From Streptomyces sp. SDr-06 (GTDB lineage: Bacteria; Actinomycetota; Actinomycetes; Streptomycetales; Streptomycetaceae): a stretch of DNA of 64,000 nucleotides. The position numbers and the translations under genes are program-made. The stretch covers positions 62,001-126,000 of the forward strand of contig NZ_QOLA01000014.1 in NCBI RefSeq assembly GCF_003324565.1, given 5' to 3'. This document shows positions 46,177-53,836 of the stretch, piece by piece (positions within the stretch are counted from its first letter, which is position 1; each line of letters begins with the position of its first letter). The notes below the pieces were generated by a model. That model was not told where the DNA came from. It searched no databases and was given only the letters and a program-made list of their open reading frames with translations.

Positions 46177-47163
46177 ATGACGACAGGTCGGCTCGGGCAG
46201 CATGCCGCGCCACCGAACGCGGCCTATGCCGGGCAGGTCGTGCACTTCCCGGATCCGGTCCGGGCCTCCCGGCATCCCAGAGGGGTGCGGGTGGACGAGA
46301 ACGGCTTCCCGGTCTTCTCGGCGTACGCCCGCGCGGCGGCGGAGATCGCGGAGCCGCCCGAGGGTTTCGGGGTGGACGAGCTCCGGCTGACCGACTACGT
46401 GTCGGCGAACGCGGCGCTGGCCGCGGCGGGCCACGAGCTGTGGGACACGATCGCGCCGGTGGCGACGCCGCACGGCTGGACGTGGCACCACGTGCCGGGC
46501 GGTCGGCGGCTCGAACTGGTGCCGGTCGAGGTGAAGGCGCTGCTGCGGCATTACGGCGGTCTGGCGACGGCGCAGGTCGAGCACGACAAGCGGGGCACGC
46601 GTCCGTTGCAGGAGACGCGGCCCGCGCACTTCGGTCTGCCGAAGGGCTCGGTGTCGGTGACGGAGTCCCAACTCCTGGGTGTGGAGGAGGACTTGGGGTA
46701 CCGGCTGCCGGGTGCCTACCGGTCGTTCCTGAAGGCGGCGGGGGGCTGTGCCCCGGTGGGTGCGGCGCTCGACGCCGAGTTGGGTCTGCTGGTGGACCAG
46801 CCGTTCTTCACGGTGCGGGACGAGGCGGCGGTCAATGACCTGGTGTACATCAACAAGTGTCTGCGTGATCACCTCACCAAGGACTACCTGGGCGTCGCGT
46901 TCGTGCAGGGCGGGATCCTCGCGGTGAAGGTGCGGGGTTCCGGGGTCGGTTCGGTGTGGTTCTGCGCGTACGACGACGCGCGGGACCGGGACGGGCTGAG
47001 TGTCGCGGAGCGCGTGGAGCAGCTGTTGTTGCCGTGCGGGGACGATTTCGACGCGTTCCTCGCGCGGCTGGCGGGCAATCCGCCGGAGCTGGAGACCGTG
47101 GCGAACCTGATGGTGGACGGCGGCTTCGCGCGCGCCGTCGAGACGACCTCGGTAGGGGAGTGA
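46177..47163 (+). CDS. HNH (WHH) nuclease-type domain fused to SMI1/KNR4 (SUKH-1) immunity domain
   Basis: 328 residues from ATG 46177. Residues about 43-132 follow the WHH-type HNH toxin pattern: GFPVFSAYA, DYVSANAA, TPHGWTWHH (H104, H105), LVPVEVK (114-120) and RHYGG (H125). In canonical members the position of K120 is normally His, so nuclease activity may be lost. Residues about 158-310 form a SMI1/KNR4 domain (VTESQLLGVEEDLGYRLPGAYRSFL). Toxin-type and immunity-type domains share one chain; no secretion signal. The gene stops next to the following large fusion gene. Confidence 0.85.
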   Translation: MTTGRLGQHAAPPNAAYAGQVVHFPDPVRASRHPRGVRVDENGFPVFSAYARAAAEIAEPPEGFGVDELRLTDYVSANAALAAAGHELWDTIAPVATPHGWTWHHVPGGRRLELVPVEVKALLRHYGGLATAQVEHDKRGTRPLQETRPAHFGLPKGSVSVTESQLLGVEEDLGYRLPGAYRSFLKAAGGCAPVGAALDAELGLLVDQPFFTVRDEAAVNDLVYINKCLRDHLTKDYLGVAFVQGGILAVKVRGSGVGSVWFCAYDDARDRDGLSVAERVEQLLLPCGDDFDAFLARLAGNPPELETVANLMVDGGFARAVETTSVGE

Positions 47164-47171
47164 GCCGGCCG

Positions 47172-49868
47172 ATGGTGACTTTCGCTCAGGCGCAGGAGCG
47201 CGCGGAGGAGTGGATCAACGGCGACGTGCCCGCGTATCAGCACCGGGAGGTGCGGGTGCGGGAGTTCGAGCTGGGTTTCGTGGTGTGGGCGGAGGACCGT
47301 GAGAACGGGCCTTCGGGCGGTGGCGGAGCGCAGCGTCTGGTGATCGCCCGGGACAGCGGCGAGGCGTCGTTGTGGCCGGGGTTGCCGGTGGGTGAGGTGA
47401 TCCGCCGGTACGAGGAGGAGTACGGGGTGCCCGAGGACGCGCCGCCCGCGCCGCAGCCCGCGGCGCGGATCGATCTGAACCAGACGTCGTTCCTGCTGAG
47501 CCCGCCGGAGTGGCTCCAGGAGGCGGCGGACAAGCTGGGGATTCCGGACCGGCGGGGCGAGAGTGCCGCTTCGGGTGCCGGTGCGGCGCAGGGTTCTGGT
47601 GCTTCTCAGGGTGCGGGTGTGCCTGCTCCGGCCGCGCCCGAGCCCTCCGCGCCCGCCTGGCCCGAGCCTGCCGGTGCTTCGGGGACTCCCGCCGGGGCCA
47701 CGCCGTGGGCGGGTACGGACACCAACGCGGGTTCGGACGACGGTTCGGTGCCGCTGCCCGCGACGGTGTACGCGCCCGCGCTGTCCGGTTCGGACGGTGG
47801 GGACACCCCGCCGCCGAGGGTGCTGCCCGAGGCGAAGACCGCGTTGATGGCGGGGGGCAGCCAGCTTCCGCCGACCGCGCTCGCGCCGGCGCTCGACCCG
47901 CAGGGCGGGCCGGTGCCGGGTGCGCCGCCGCAAGGTGCCACCCCGCCGCCGGTGGCTCCGGCCGCCTCGCCCGCCGGTCCCGCCGTGTCCTCGGGGTCCT
48001 CGGGGTCCTCTGGGTCCTCGGGGTCCGACGACATCGCGGATGCGGCCACCAGCAAGGCCGCCGGTCCGCCGCCGGGTGCGCGGGCCGCGCGGGGCGGCGT
48101 TCCGGCGACTCCTCCGCCGCCGGGCGCGCCGGGTACTCCGGGTGCGCGTCCGGGCGGGCCGGTGGCGCCGCCGGTGCCGGGTTCGACTCCGCCGCCGGGT
48201 GCTCCGGCGGGCGGCTACCTGCCGACGCAGCTGGTCTCGCAGCTCGGTCCCGAGGGGCCGCAGCCGCCCGGCACGCCGACGCCTCCGCCCGCGCAGGGCG
48301 GGGTGCACCAGGCGGCCACGATGTTCGCGGACCCGAGCCAGCTGGGCCCCGGCGGGCCCGGCGCCCCAATGCCTCCCGGCCCGCCGGGCGCTCCGGGTGC
48401 CCCTGGCGCGCCGATGCCTCCCGGTCCGCCCGGCGCCCCCGGTGCTCCGATGCCTCCGGGTCCGCCCGGCGCTCCCGGTACGCCGCCCGGCGGGGTGCAC
48501 CACGCCGCGACGATGTTCGCGGACCCGAGCCAGCTGGGCCCCGGCGGGCCCGGCGCCCCGATGCCTCCCGGCCCGCCCGGTGCTCCGGGTGCCCCGATGC
48601 CTCCCGGTCGGCCGGGTGCCCCGGGTGCTCCGATGCCGCCTGGTCCGCCCGGCGCCCCGGGTGCGCCCGGTGCTCCGATGCCGCCCGCCGCTCCCGGGGC
48701 TCCGGGTGCGCCCGGGGGTGGGGTGCATCAGGCGGCCACGATGCTGGCGGGGCCCGCGCAGATGGGGCCCGGTGGCGGGGTGCCGCAGCCGCCCGGTCCG
48801 CCCGGCATGCCGCCGGGTGGGCCCGCGCCGCAGACGCCGCCGCCCGCGTACGGCTATCCGCAGCAGCCCCCGGCGGGGCTGCCGACGGTGGGGCCCGGGT
48901 ACCAGGCGGTGCTGCGCTACCGCGCGCCCGACGGTTCCGAGCAGCAGCTCATCCGCCGTTCCGCGCCGGGCATCCCGCACCCGGAGTGGCAGATCTTCCA
49001 TGAGCTGCGGGCGATGAACGTGCCCGCGGACCATGTCCTGGAGCTGCACACGGAGCTGGAGTCCTGCGAGCTGCCGGGTGGCTACTGTGCGCGGATGATC
49101 CGTGAGCAGTGGCCGCAGGTGCGGATCACGCATGTGGCCCCGTACGGCAAGGATCACGGGTCGCGCCGTCAGGGCGTCCAGCATCTGCTCACCCACCAGG
49201 GTGAGTTGGCGCAGGTCGCGGACGGCCCGGCGCGGCCGCAGCCGGTGCGCGCACCGATTCCGGCGGTGCAGCCGGCGCCGCCGCTGCCGCCGGAGGGCGT
49301 GGCGCACGAGCTGGCGGGCGCGTTCGGTCCGCAGGGCGTCTTCCGCTTCGACCAGCGGGCGGTGTCGCGGCAGGGTGTGCCGGAGGCCGTCGCGGTCACG
49401 CTGGTGTGGGCGGGGCTTCCGGTGGACTTCGGGCCGTTCTTCTGGGCGCAGGCCGTGCCCGGGCAGCCGGTCCCGACGCTGGCTGAGCTGGCCCAGCAGC
49501 GTGGTGTGCAGCCGGCCGCCGACGCGGGCTCGTACCTGGTGATGGGTTCGGACTTCGGGCGGGCGATCTGTGTCCAGTACGGGACCGCGAACATCGTGGC
49601 GGTGCCGGTGGAGGCGGGCTCCTCCACGGGAGGGCACGGCCAGTCGATACCGCCGCAGTTCGTGAACTCGGGGCTGCCCGAGTTCGTACGGTCGCTCGCG
49701 CTGCTCGGCCGGATGTGGCGGCTGCGGTTCGGGCTCAATCCGGAGCAGGCGGGCCGCTGGACGGTCGACTTCCAGGCGCAGCTCGCGGCGCTTGACCCGG
49801 CGGCGCTCGCGTCGCCGGAGAGCTGGTGGTCGGTGCTCCTGGAACAGATGTGGGACGGGCTGCTCTGA
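47172..49868 (+). CDS. YrhB/Imm35 - proline-rich - deaminase - SUKH-4 fusion protein
   Basis: 898 residues from ATG 47172, with GGGGAG at 47155-47160; a GTG at 47160 would put the site inside the start. N-terminal YrhB/Imm35-like domain (1-85, AEEWIN...GEVIRRYEEEYG); a long Pro/Gly/Ala region (95-570) with three GVHxAATMxAxPxQxGPGG repeats; an XOO_2897-type deaminase-like domain with H626-T-E628 and C632...C639 (HTELESCELPGGYC); a SUKH-4 domain (about 720-895, PQFVNSGLPEFVRSLALLGRMW). Immunity, deaminase and immunity modules are thus in one chain. Function as a polyimmunity or self-neutralised effector is inference. Confidence 0.83.
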   Translation: MVTFAQAQERAEEWINGDVPAYQHREVRVREFELGFVVWAEDRENGPSGGGGAQRLVIARDSGEASLWPGLPVGEVIRRYEEEYGVPEDAPPAPQPAARIDLNQTSFLLSPPEWLQEAADKLGIPDRRGESAASGAGAAQGSGASQGAGVPAPAAPEPSAPAWPEPAGASGTPAGATPWAGTDTNAGSDDGSVPLPATVYAPALSGSDGGDTPPPRVLPEAKTALMAGGSQLPPTALAPALDPQGGPVPGAPPQGATPPPVAPAASPAGPAVSSGSSGSSGSSGSDDIADAATSKAAGPPPGARAARGGVPATPPPPGAPGTPGARPGGPVAPPVPGSTPPPGAPAGGYLPTQLVSQLGPEGPQPPGTPTPPPAQGGVHQAATMFADPSQLGPGGPGAPMPPGPPGAPGAPGAPMPPGPPGAPGAPMPPGPPGAPGTPPGGVHHAATMFADPSQLGPGGPGAPMPPGPPGAPGAPMPPGRPGAPGAPMPPGPPGAPGAPGAPMPPAAPGAPGAPGGGVHQAATMLAGPAQMGPGGGVPQPPGPPGMPPGGPAPQTPPPAYGYPQQPPAGLPTVGPGYQAVLRYRAPDGSEQQLIRRSAPGIPHPEWQIFHELRAMNVPADHVLELHTELESCELPGGYCARMIREQWPQVRITHVAPYGKDHGSRRQGVQHLLTHQGELAQVADGPARPQPVRAPIPAVQPAPPLPPEGVAHELAGAFGPQGVFRFDQRAVSRQGVPEAVAVTLVWAGLPVDFGPFFWAQAVPGQPVPTLAELAQQRGVQPAADAGSYLVMGSDFGRAICVQYGTANIVAVPVEAGSSTGGHGQSIPPQFVNSGLPEFVRSLALLGRMWRLRFGLNPEQAGRWTVDFQAQLAALDPAALASPESWWSVLLEQMWDGLL

Positions 49869-50155
49869 GCCTGGTGTGGTGCGGAGCGGAGGCGCTCACC
49901 GTGCGGGTCGCGGTGGGCGCCTTCGGCGTGAGGCGGCCGTGATTGCGTCTTCTTACGCCCCTTGGAGCATCCTTGAGCGTGTCATGTGGGCGGAGTGTCG
50001 CGTTATGACCATTTCGCTTCGATCGGCCAGGATGCGATCGGTCAGGATCGTCCGGTCGGCAGGCGAGCGGGCAGGACCGTTTCGGTCAGGGTGAGCGCCG
50101 GGCAGCGGGAACAGCGCGACCGGGTCGCCAGTGGGTGCGGGAGAGAGGCCTCAGG
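49869..50155. other. spacer before the DivIVA-like gene
   Basis: 287 bases without a gene. It includes partly repeated GATCGGYCAGGAT units (50031-50058) and GAGAGAGG (50141-50148), which is the ribosome-binding site for the next start. No further structure is seen. Confidence 0.45.
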
Positions 50156-51067
50156 ATGAGCGCAGCATCGATGTCACCGCCGCCGCCGTCGGCGCAGCCG
50201 TTCGGGCCCGTCCGGGGCCGCGGCTACCGCCCCGACCAGGTCGACCGCGCGCTGGCGCGGCTCTCGCAGGAGCGGGACGCGGCCTGGGAGCGCGCGGCCC
50301 GGCTCACCGTCCTCGCCAAGGAGATGGGCGCCCAGGCGGCGGCCCTGCGTGAGCAGGTGGCGGCGCTGGGGCCGCAGACGTACGAAGTGCTCGGCGGGCG
50401 GGCCGGGGTGCTGTTCGCGCTGGCCGTCGAGGAGGCCGACGAGGTGCGGGCCTCGGCCGAGGAGGCCGCGGCCGGGCAGGTGCGGGCGGCCGAGGAGGCG
50501 GGCCGGGCGGTCAGGGAGGCGGCCCGGGCGAAGAGCGAGGCGGTGCTGGCGGCGGCGGAGGCGCGGGTGCAGCAGACGCTGCTCGCGGCCCGCACCGAGG
50601 CCGACGAGATGCGCGTCGCGGCCCGCATCGGCGCCAAGGAGCAGCGCGAGGACGCGGCCGGAGCCCTCGACGAGATGCGCCGGCGCTGCGAGACCTATCT
50701 GGCCGGGCAGGACGAGCAGCGGGCGCAGACGCTCGGTGCGGCCGAGCGGGAACAGGCCGCTCGCGAGGCCGAGTTGGACGCCCGTCACGCCGAACTCACG
50801 GTGGCCGCGCAGGCGGTTCTCGACGAGGCGAAGCGGGCGTTCGCCGAGGCCGAGGAGAACGCGCGGCGCGGCCAGGAGGACGCCGAGGCGCGGGCGGCGG
50901 AGCTGGTGGCCGCGGCGCGGGCGAGCGAGGAGCGGATCGCGGGCGAGACGGAACGGGTGCTGCGCGAGCACGCCCGCGCCCGCGAGGAGGTGCAGGCGCA
51001 CATGACGCACGTACGCAACAGCCTGGCCACCCTGACCGGCCGCACGGCCACCGAGGAGCCTCAATAG
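50156..51067 (+). CDS. DivIVA-like/coiled-coil filament-type protein
   Basis: 303 residues from ATG 50156 with GAGAGAGG seven bases upstream; an earlier ATG at 50135 is in frame but lacks the site. A short Pro-rich leader and a DivIVA-type start (GRGYRPDQVDRALARLSQERDAAWE) precede about 260 residues of Ala/Glu/Arg coiled coil in heptads. Streptomyces has several such scaffolds at hyphal tips (DivIVA, Scy, FilP); which one this is cannot be told. Convergent with an MFS gene. Confidence 0.87.
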   Translation: MSAASMSPPPPSAQPFGPVRGRGYRPDQVDRALARLSQERDAAWERAARLTVLAKEMGAQAAALREQVAALGPQTYEVLGGRAGVLFALAVEEADEVRASAEEAAAGQVRAAEEAGRAVREAARAKSEAVLAAAEARVQQTLLAARTEADEMRVAARIGAKEQREDAAGALDEMRRRCETYLAGQDEQRAQTLGAAEREQAAREAELDARHAELTVAAQAVLDEAKRAFAEAEENARRGQEDAEARAAELVAAARASEERIAGETERVLREHARAREEVQAHMTHVRNSLATLTGRTATEEPQ

Positions 51068-51136
51068 CCTTGCCGCGCAAGCGGGTTGACGCGGCGCGCC
51101 GCCGCTCTGCCCGCGCGGGGTCCCGCCCCCTTGGCC

Positions 51137-51159
51137 GGAGTGACCCCGCAGGTCACTCC
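51137..51159. terminator. hairpin between DivIVA-like and MFS genes
   Basis: GGAGTGACC-CCGCA-GGTCACTCC: a perfect 9-bp stem, 70 bases after the coiled-coil gene. It overlaps the stop codon of the convergent MFS gene (51153-51155). Confidence 0.5.
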
Positions 51160-52712
51160 TCGCTCTGTTCCGTCAGGACGGGGAAGCGGCGCGGGGCCAG
51201 GAAAAGCAGGACCAGCAGGGACAGGGCGGCCGCGGCGGCGGCGCCGAGGTAGACGTGGTCGACGGCGCTCGCGACCGCGCGGCGCAGATAGTCGGCGGCG
51301 TCACCGGTCAGGTCCGCCGGGTGTCGCAGGGCGTGCGACACGGAGTCGAGGTCGCCGGGCAGGCCGGGCATCGGGGCGTGGCCCAGGCGGGCGGCGAGGG
51401 TGGTGTTGGCGACCGCGCCGAACAGGGCGGCCCCCACGGACTGGCCGACCTGGCGGCAGAACAGTACGGACGCGGTGGTGGTGCCGCGTTCCGACCAGCC
51501 CACCGTCGACTGGACGCCGACGATCAGGGGGAGCTGGAACAGGCCGAGCGCGCCGCCGAGCAGGAGCATGAGCAGCGCGGGCTGCCAGGCCCGGCCGGGG
51601 AAGGGCAGCAGCGGAAAGGCGAGCAGGATGAGCGCGGCGAGCGAGATGCCGGTGATGGCGGTGTTGCGGAAGCCGATGCGGGTGTAGACGCGGCTGGAGA
51701 GGGCGGCCGACAGGGGCCAGCTCAGCGTCATCACGGACAGGACGAATCCTGCGGCGGTGGGGTTGAGGCCGAGGACCGACTGGGCGTAGGTGGGCAGGAA
51801 CACGGTCGGCGCGACCATGAGCAGGCCGAGTCCGCCGAGCGCCAGGTTGACGGCGGCGATGGTGCGCCTGCGCCACACCCAGCCGGGTATGACGGGTTCG
51901 GCGGCCCGGCGCTCCACGTACACGGTGAGGGCGGCGAGCGCGGCGCTGCCCGCGAGCAGGGCGAGGGAGGGCGCCGAAAGCCAGGGCCAGGCGACGCCGC
52001 CCTGGACGAGCGCGGTGAGCAGCAGGGCGCCGGTGGCGAAGACGCACAGCGCGCCGGCCCAGTCGACGCGGGGCCGGACGGCGGGCCCGGGCCGGGCGGG
52101 TTCGGTGAAGTGCCGGACGACGAGGTGGAGGGCGACCGCGCCGACGGGCACGTTGATGAGGAAGATCCAGCGCCAGTCGGCGTACGTGGCGAGGAGGCCG
52201 CCAAGGGCGGGCCCCGCCACCGCGGAGACCGCCCACACGGTGGACAACTTGGCCTGGATCCTGGGGCGTTCCTTGAGCGGGTACAGGTCGGCGGCGATCG
52301 TCTGGACGGTGCCCTGGAGGGCGCCGCCGCCGAGGCCCTGCACGATGCGGAAGGCGATGAGCGCGGCCATGTTCCAGGCGAAGGCGCAGAGCACGGAGCC
52401 GGTCAGGAAGACGATGACGCCCGCGACGAGGACGGGTTTGCGGCCGAAGGTGTCGGAGAGCTTGCCGTAGACGGGCAGGGTGACGGTCACGGCGAGCAGA
52501 TAGCCGGAGAACAGCCAGGAGAAGACGGCGAATCCGCCGAGGTCGCCGACGATCTGGGGGACGGCGGTCGACACGATGGTGCCGTCGAGCGCGGCCAGGG
52601 CCATGCCCATCATGAGGGCCGCGACGACCGGGCCGCGTCCGCGTGCGGGGGCGGCCGGAGGGGCGCCGGGTATCGCCGCTTCGGTGCCGGGTGTTCCGTC
52701 GGAGACGCTCAC
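51153..52712 (-). CDS. MFS drug exporter (DHA2, 14 TMS)
   Basis: 519 residues from GTG 52712, preceded by GAAGGGA; an ATG seven codons upstream is an alternative. About 14 transmembrane helices; motif A GKLSDTFGRKPVL between helices 2 and 3, motif B-like RIVQGLGGGALQGT and motif C-like SAVAGPALGGLLATYADWRW are all visible, marking a proton-driven DHA2 multidrug exporter (EmrB/QacA type). No regulator gene is adjacent. The natural substrate is unknown. Confidence 0.92.
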   Translation of the reverse strand: MSVSDGTPGTEAAIPGAPPAAPARGRGPVVAALMMGMALAALDGTIVSTAVPQIVGDLGGFAVFSWLFSGYLLAVTVTLPVYGKLSDTFGRKPVLVAGVIVFLTGSVLCAFAWNMAALIAFRIVQGLGGGALQGTVQTIAADLYPLKERPRIQAKLSTVWAVSAVAGPALGGLLATYADWRWIFLINVPVGAVALHLVVRHFTEPARPGPAVRPRVDWAGALCVFATGALLLTALVQGGVAWPWLSAPSLALLAGSAALAALTVYVERRAAEPVIPGWVWRRRTIAAVNLALGGLGLLMVAPTVFLPTYAQSVLGLNPTAAGFVLSVMTLSWPLSAALSSRVYTRIGFRNTAITGISLAALILLAFPLLPFPGRAWQPALLMLLLGGALGLFQLPLIVGVQSTVGWSERGTTTASVLFCRQVGQSVGAALFGAVANTTLAARLGHAPMPGLPGDLDSVSHALRHPADLTGDAADYLRRAVASAVDHVYLGAAAAAALSLLVLLFLAPRRFPVLTEQSEE

Positions 52713-53047
52713 CGAAATCCCTTCACTGTGCATGCATATGGGGGACTCACCTTCTCACCCGGGCCTGGAGTCGCGGCAGGGGTGGAGGCGCCCCTGACAG
52801 GTACTGGTCCTGGGGGTGGAGACCCCTAGGGGGCGCTCCCTCCTTGGGGGCAGGGCGGGTTCGTCCCGGCGGAGGAGGTGGCGGGGGACCGCCGGTCCTT
52901 ACCGTGGTCTTACGTCGGGGGGCGCGGCCCGGGGTGGGGAAAGCCCCACCTCAAGACGGTGCCTGGCACCAGGGCGCGGGACCCCGGCGTTCCCGGACAC
53001 TCAGGACGTACCCCAGCGACTGGCTGGAACTGACCTAGGAGAACACC
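52713..53047. other. divergent promoter region of the MFS and ABC exporter genes
   Basis: 335 bases without a gene. It holds a local A/T-richer TGCATGCATATGGG (52730-52743) just upstream of the MFS start and a GC-rich inverted segment GGGGTGGAGACCCCTAGGGGGCGCTCCC (52814-52841). AGGAGAAC (53038-53045) is the ribosome-binding site of the ABC ATPase. No clear promoter boxes. Confidence 0.5.
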
Positions 53048-53836
53048 GTGACAACGGCTGTGACCATTCCCCGGCACGGGGACACCGGAGGACGGACGGC
53101 GGTCGCGGCGCGTGCGCGGCAGGTCGTGAAGGCGTACGGGGCGGGTGAGACCCGGGTGGTGGCCCTCGACCACGTGGACGTCGACATAGCCCGCGGCCAA
53201 TTCACCGCGATCATGGGCCCGTCGGGGTCCGGCAAGTCCACGCTGATGCACTGCCTGGCGGGGCTCGACACGGTGACCAGCGGCCAGATCTATCTGGACG
53301 AGACCGAGATCACCGGGCTCAAGGACAAGAGGCTGACCCAGCTGCGCCGGGACCGGATCGGCTTCATCTTCCAGGCGTTCAACCTGCTGCCGACGCTGAA
53401 CGCGCTGGAGAACATCACGCTGCCGATGGACATCGCCGGGCGCAAGCCGGACGCCCAGTGGCTGGACCGGGTGGTGGAGACGGTGGGCCTGGCCGGGCGG
53501 CTGCGGCACCGGCCGACGCAGCTCTCCGGCGGGCAGCAGCAACGCGTCGCCGTGGCGCGGGCGTTGGCGGCCCGGCCGGAGATCATCTTCGGTGACGAGC
53601 CGACCGGAAACCTGGACTCCCGGGCGGGCGCGGAGGTGCTCGGCTTCCTGCGCCAGTCCGTCGACGAACTGGGCCAGACCATCGTGATGGTCACCCACGA
53701 CCCGGTGGCCGCCTCCTACGCGGACCGGGTGCTCTACCTCGCCGACGGCCGCATCGTGGACGAGATGTTCCGCCCGACCGCGGACGCCGTCCTGGACCGC
53801 ATGAAGGACTTCGACGCGCGGGGGCGGACGTCATGA
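53048..53836 (+). CDS. ABC transporter ATP-binding protein (MacB/LolD type)
   Basis: 262 residues, GTG 53048. Walker A GPSGSGKST, Q-loop FQAFNLLPTL, signature LSGGQQQRVAVARAL, Walker B IIFGDEPTGNLD and H-loop VMVTHDP place it in the MacB/FtsE group. It powers the permease encoded four bases into its stop. Probable role: mechanotransmission or export of a lipid, peptide or drug; not a typical importer (no binding protein). Confidence 0.94.
   Translation: MTTAVTIPRHGDTGGRTAVAARARQVVKAYGAGETRVVALDHVDVDIARGQFTAIMGPSGSGKSTLMHCLAGLDTVTSGQIYLDETEITGLKDKRLTQLRRDRIGFIFQAFNLLPTLNALENITLPMDIAGRKPDAQWLDRVVETVGLAGRLRHRPTQLSGGQQQRVAVARALAARPEIIFGDEPTGNLDSRAGAEVLGFLRQSVDELGQTIVMVTHDPVAASYADRVLYLADGRIVDEMFRPTADAVLDRMKDFDARGRTS

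Noticed and set aside
46884..49637. Long Arg/His-rich minus-strand frame over the fusion gene
   Set aside because: Shadow of the proline-rich repeats; the plus strand gives recognisable YrhB, deaminase and SUKH-4 domains.
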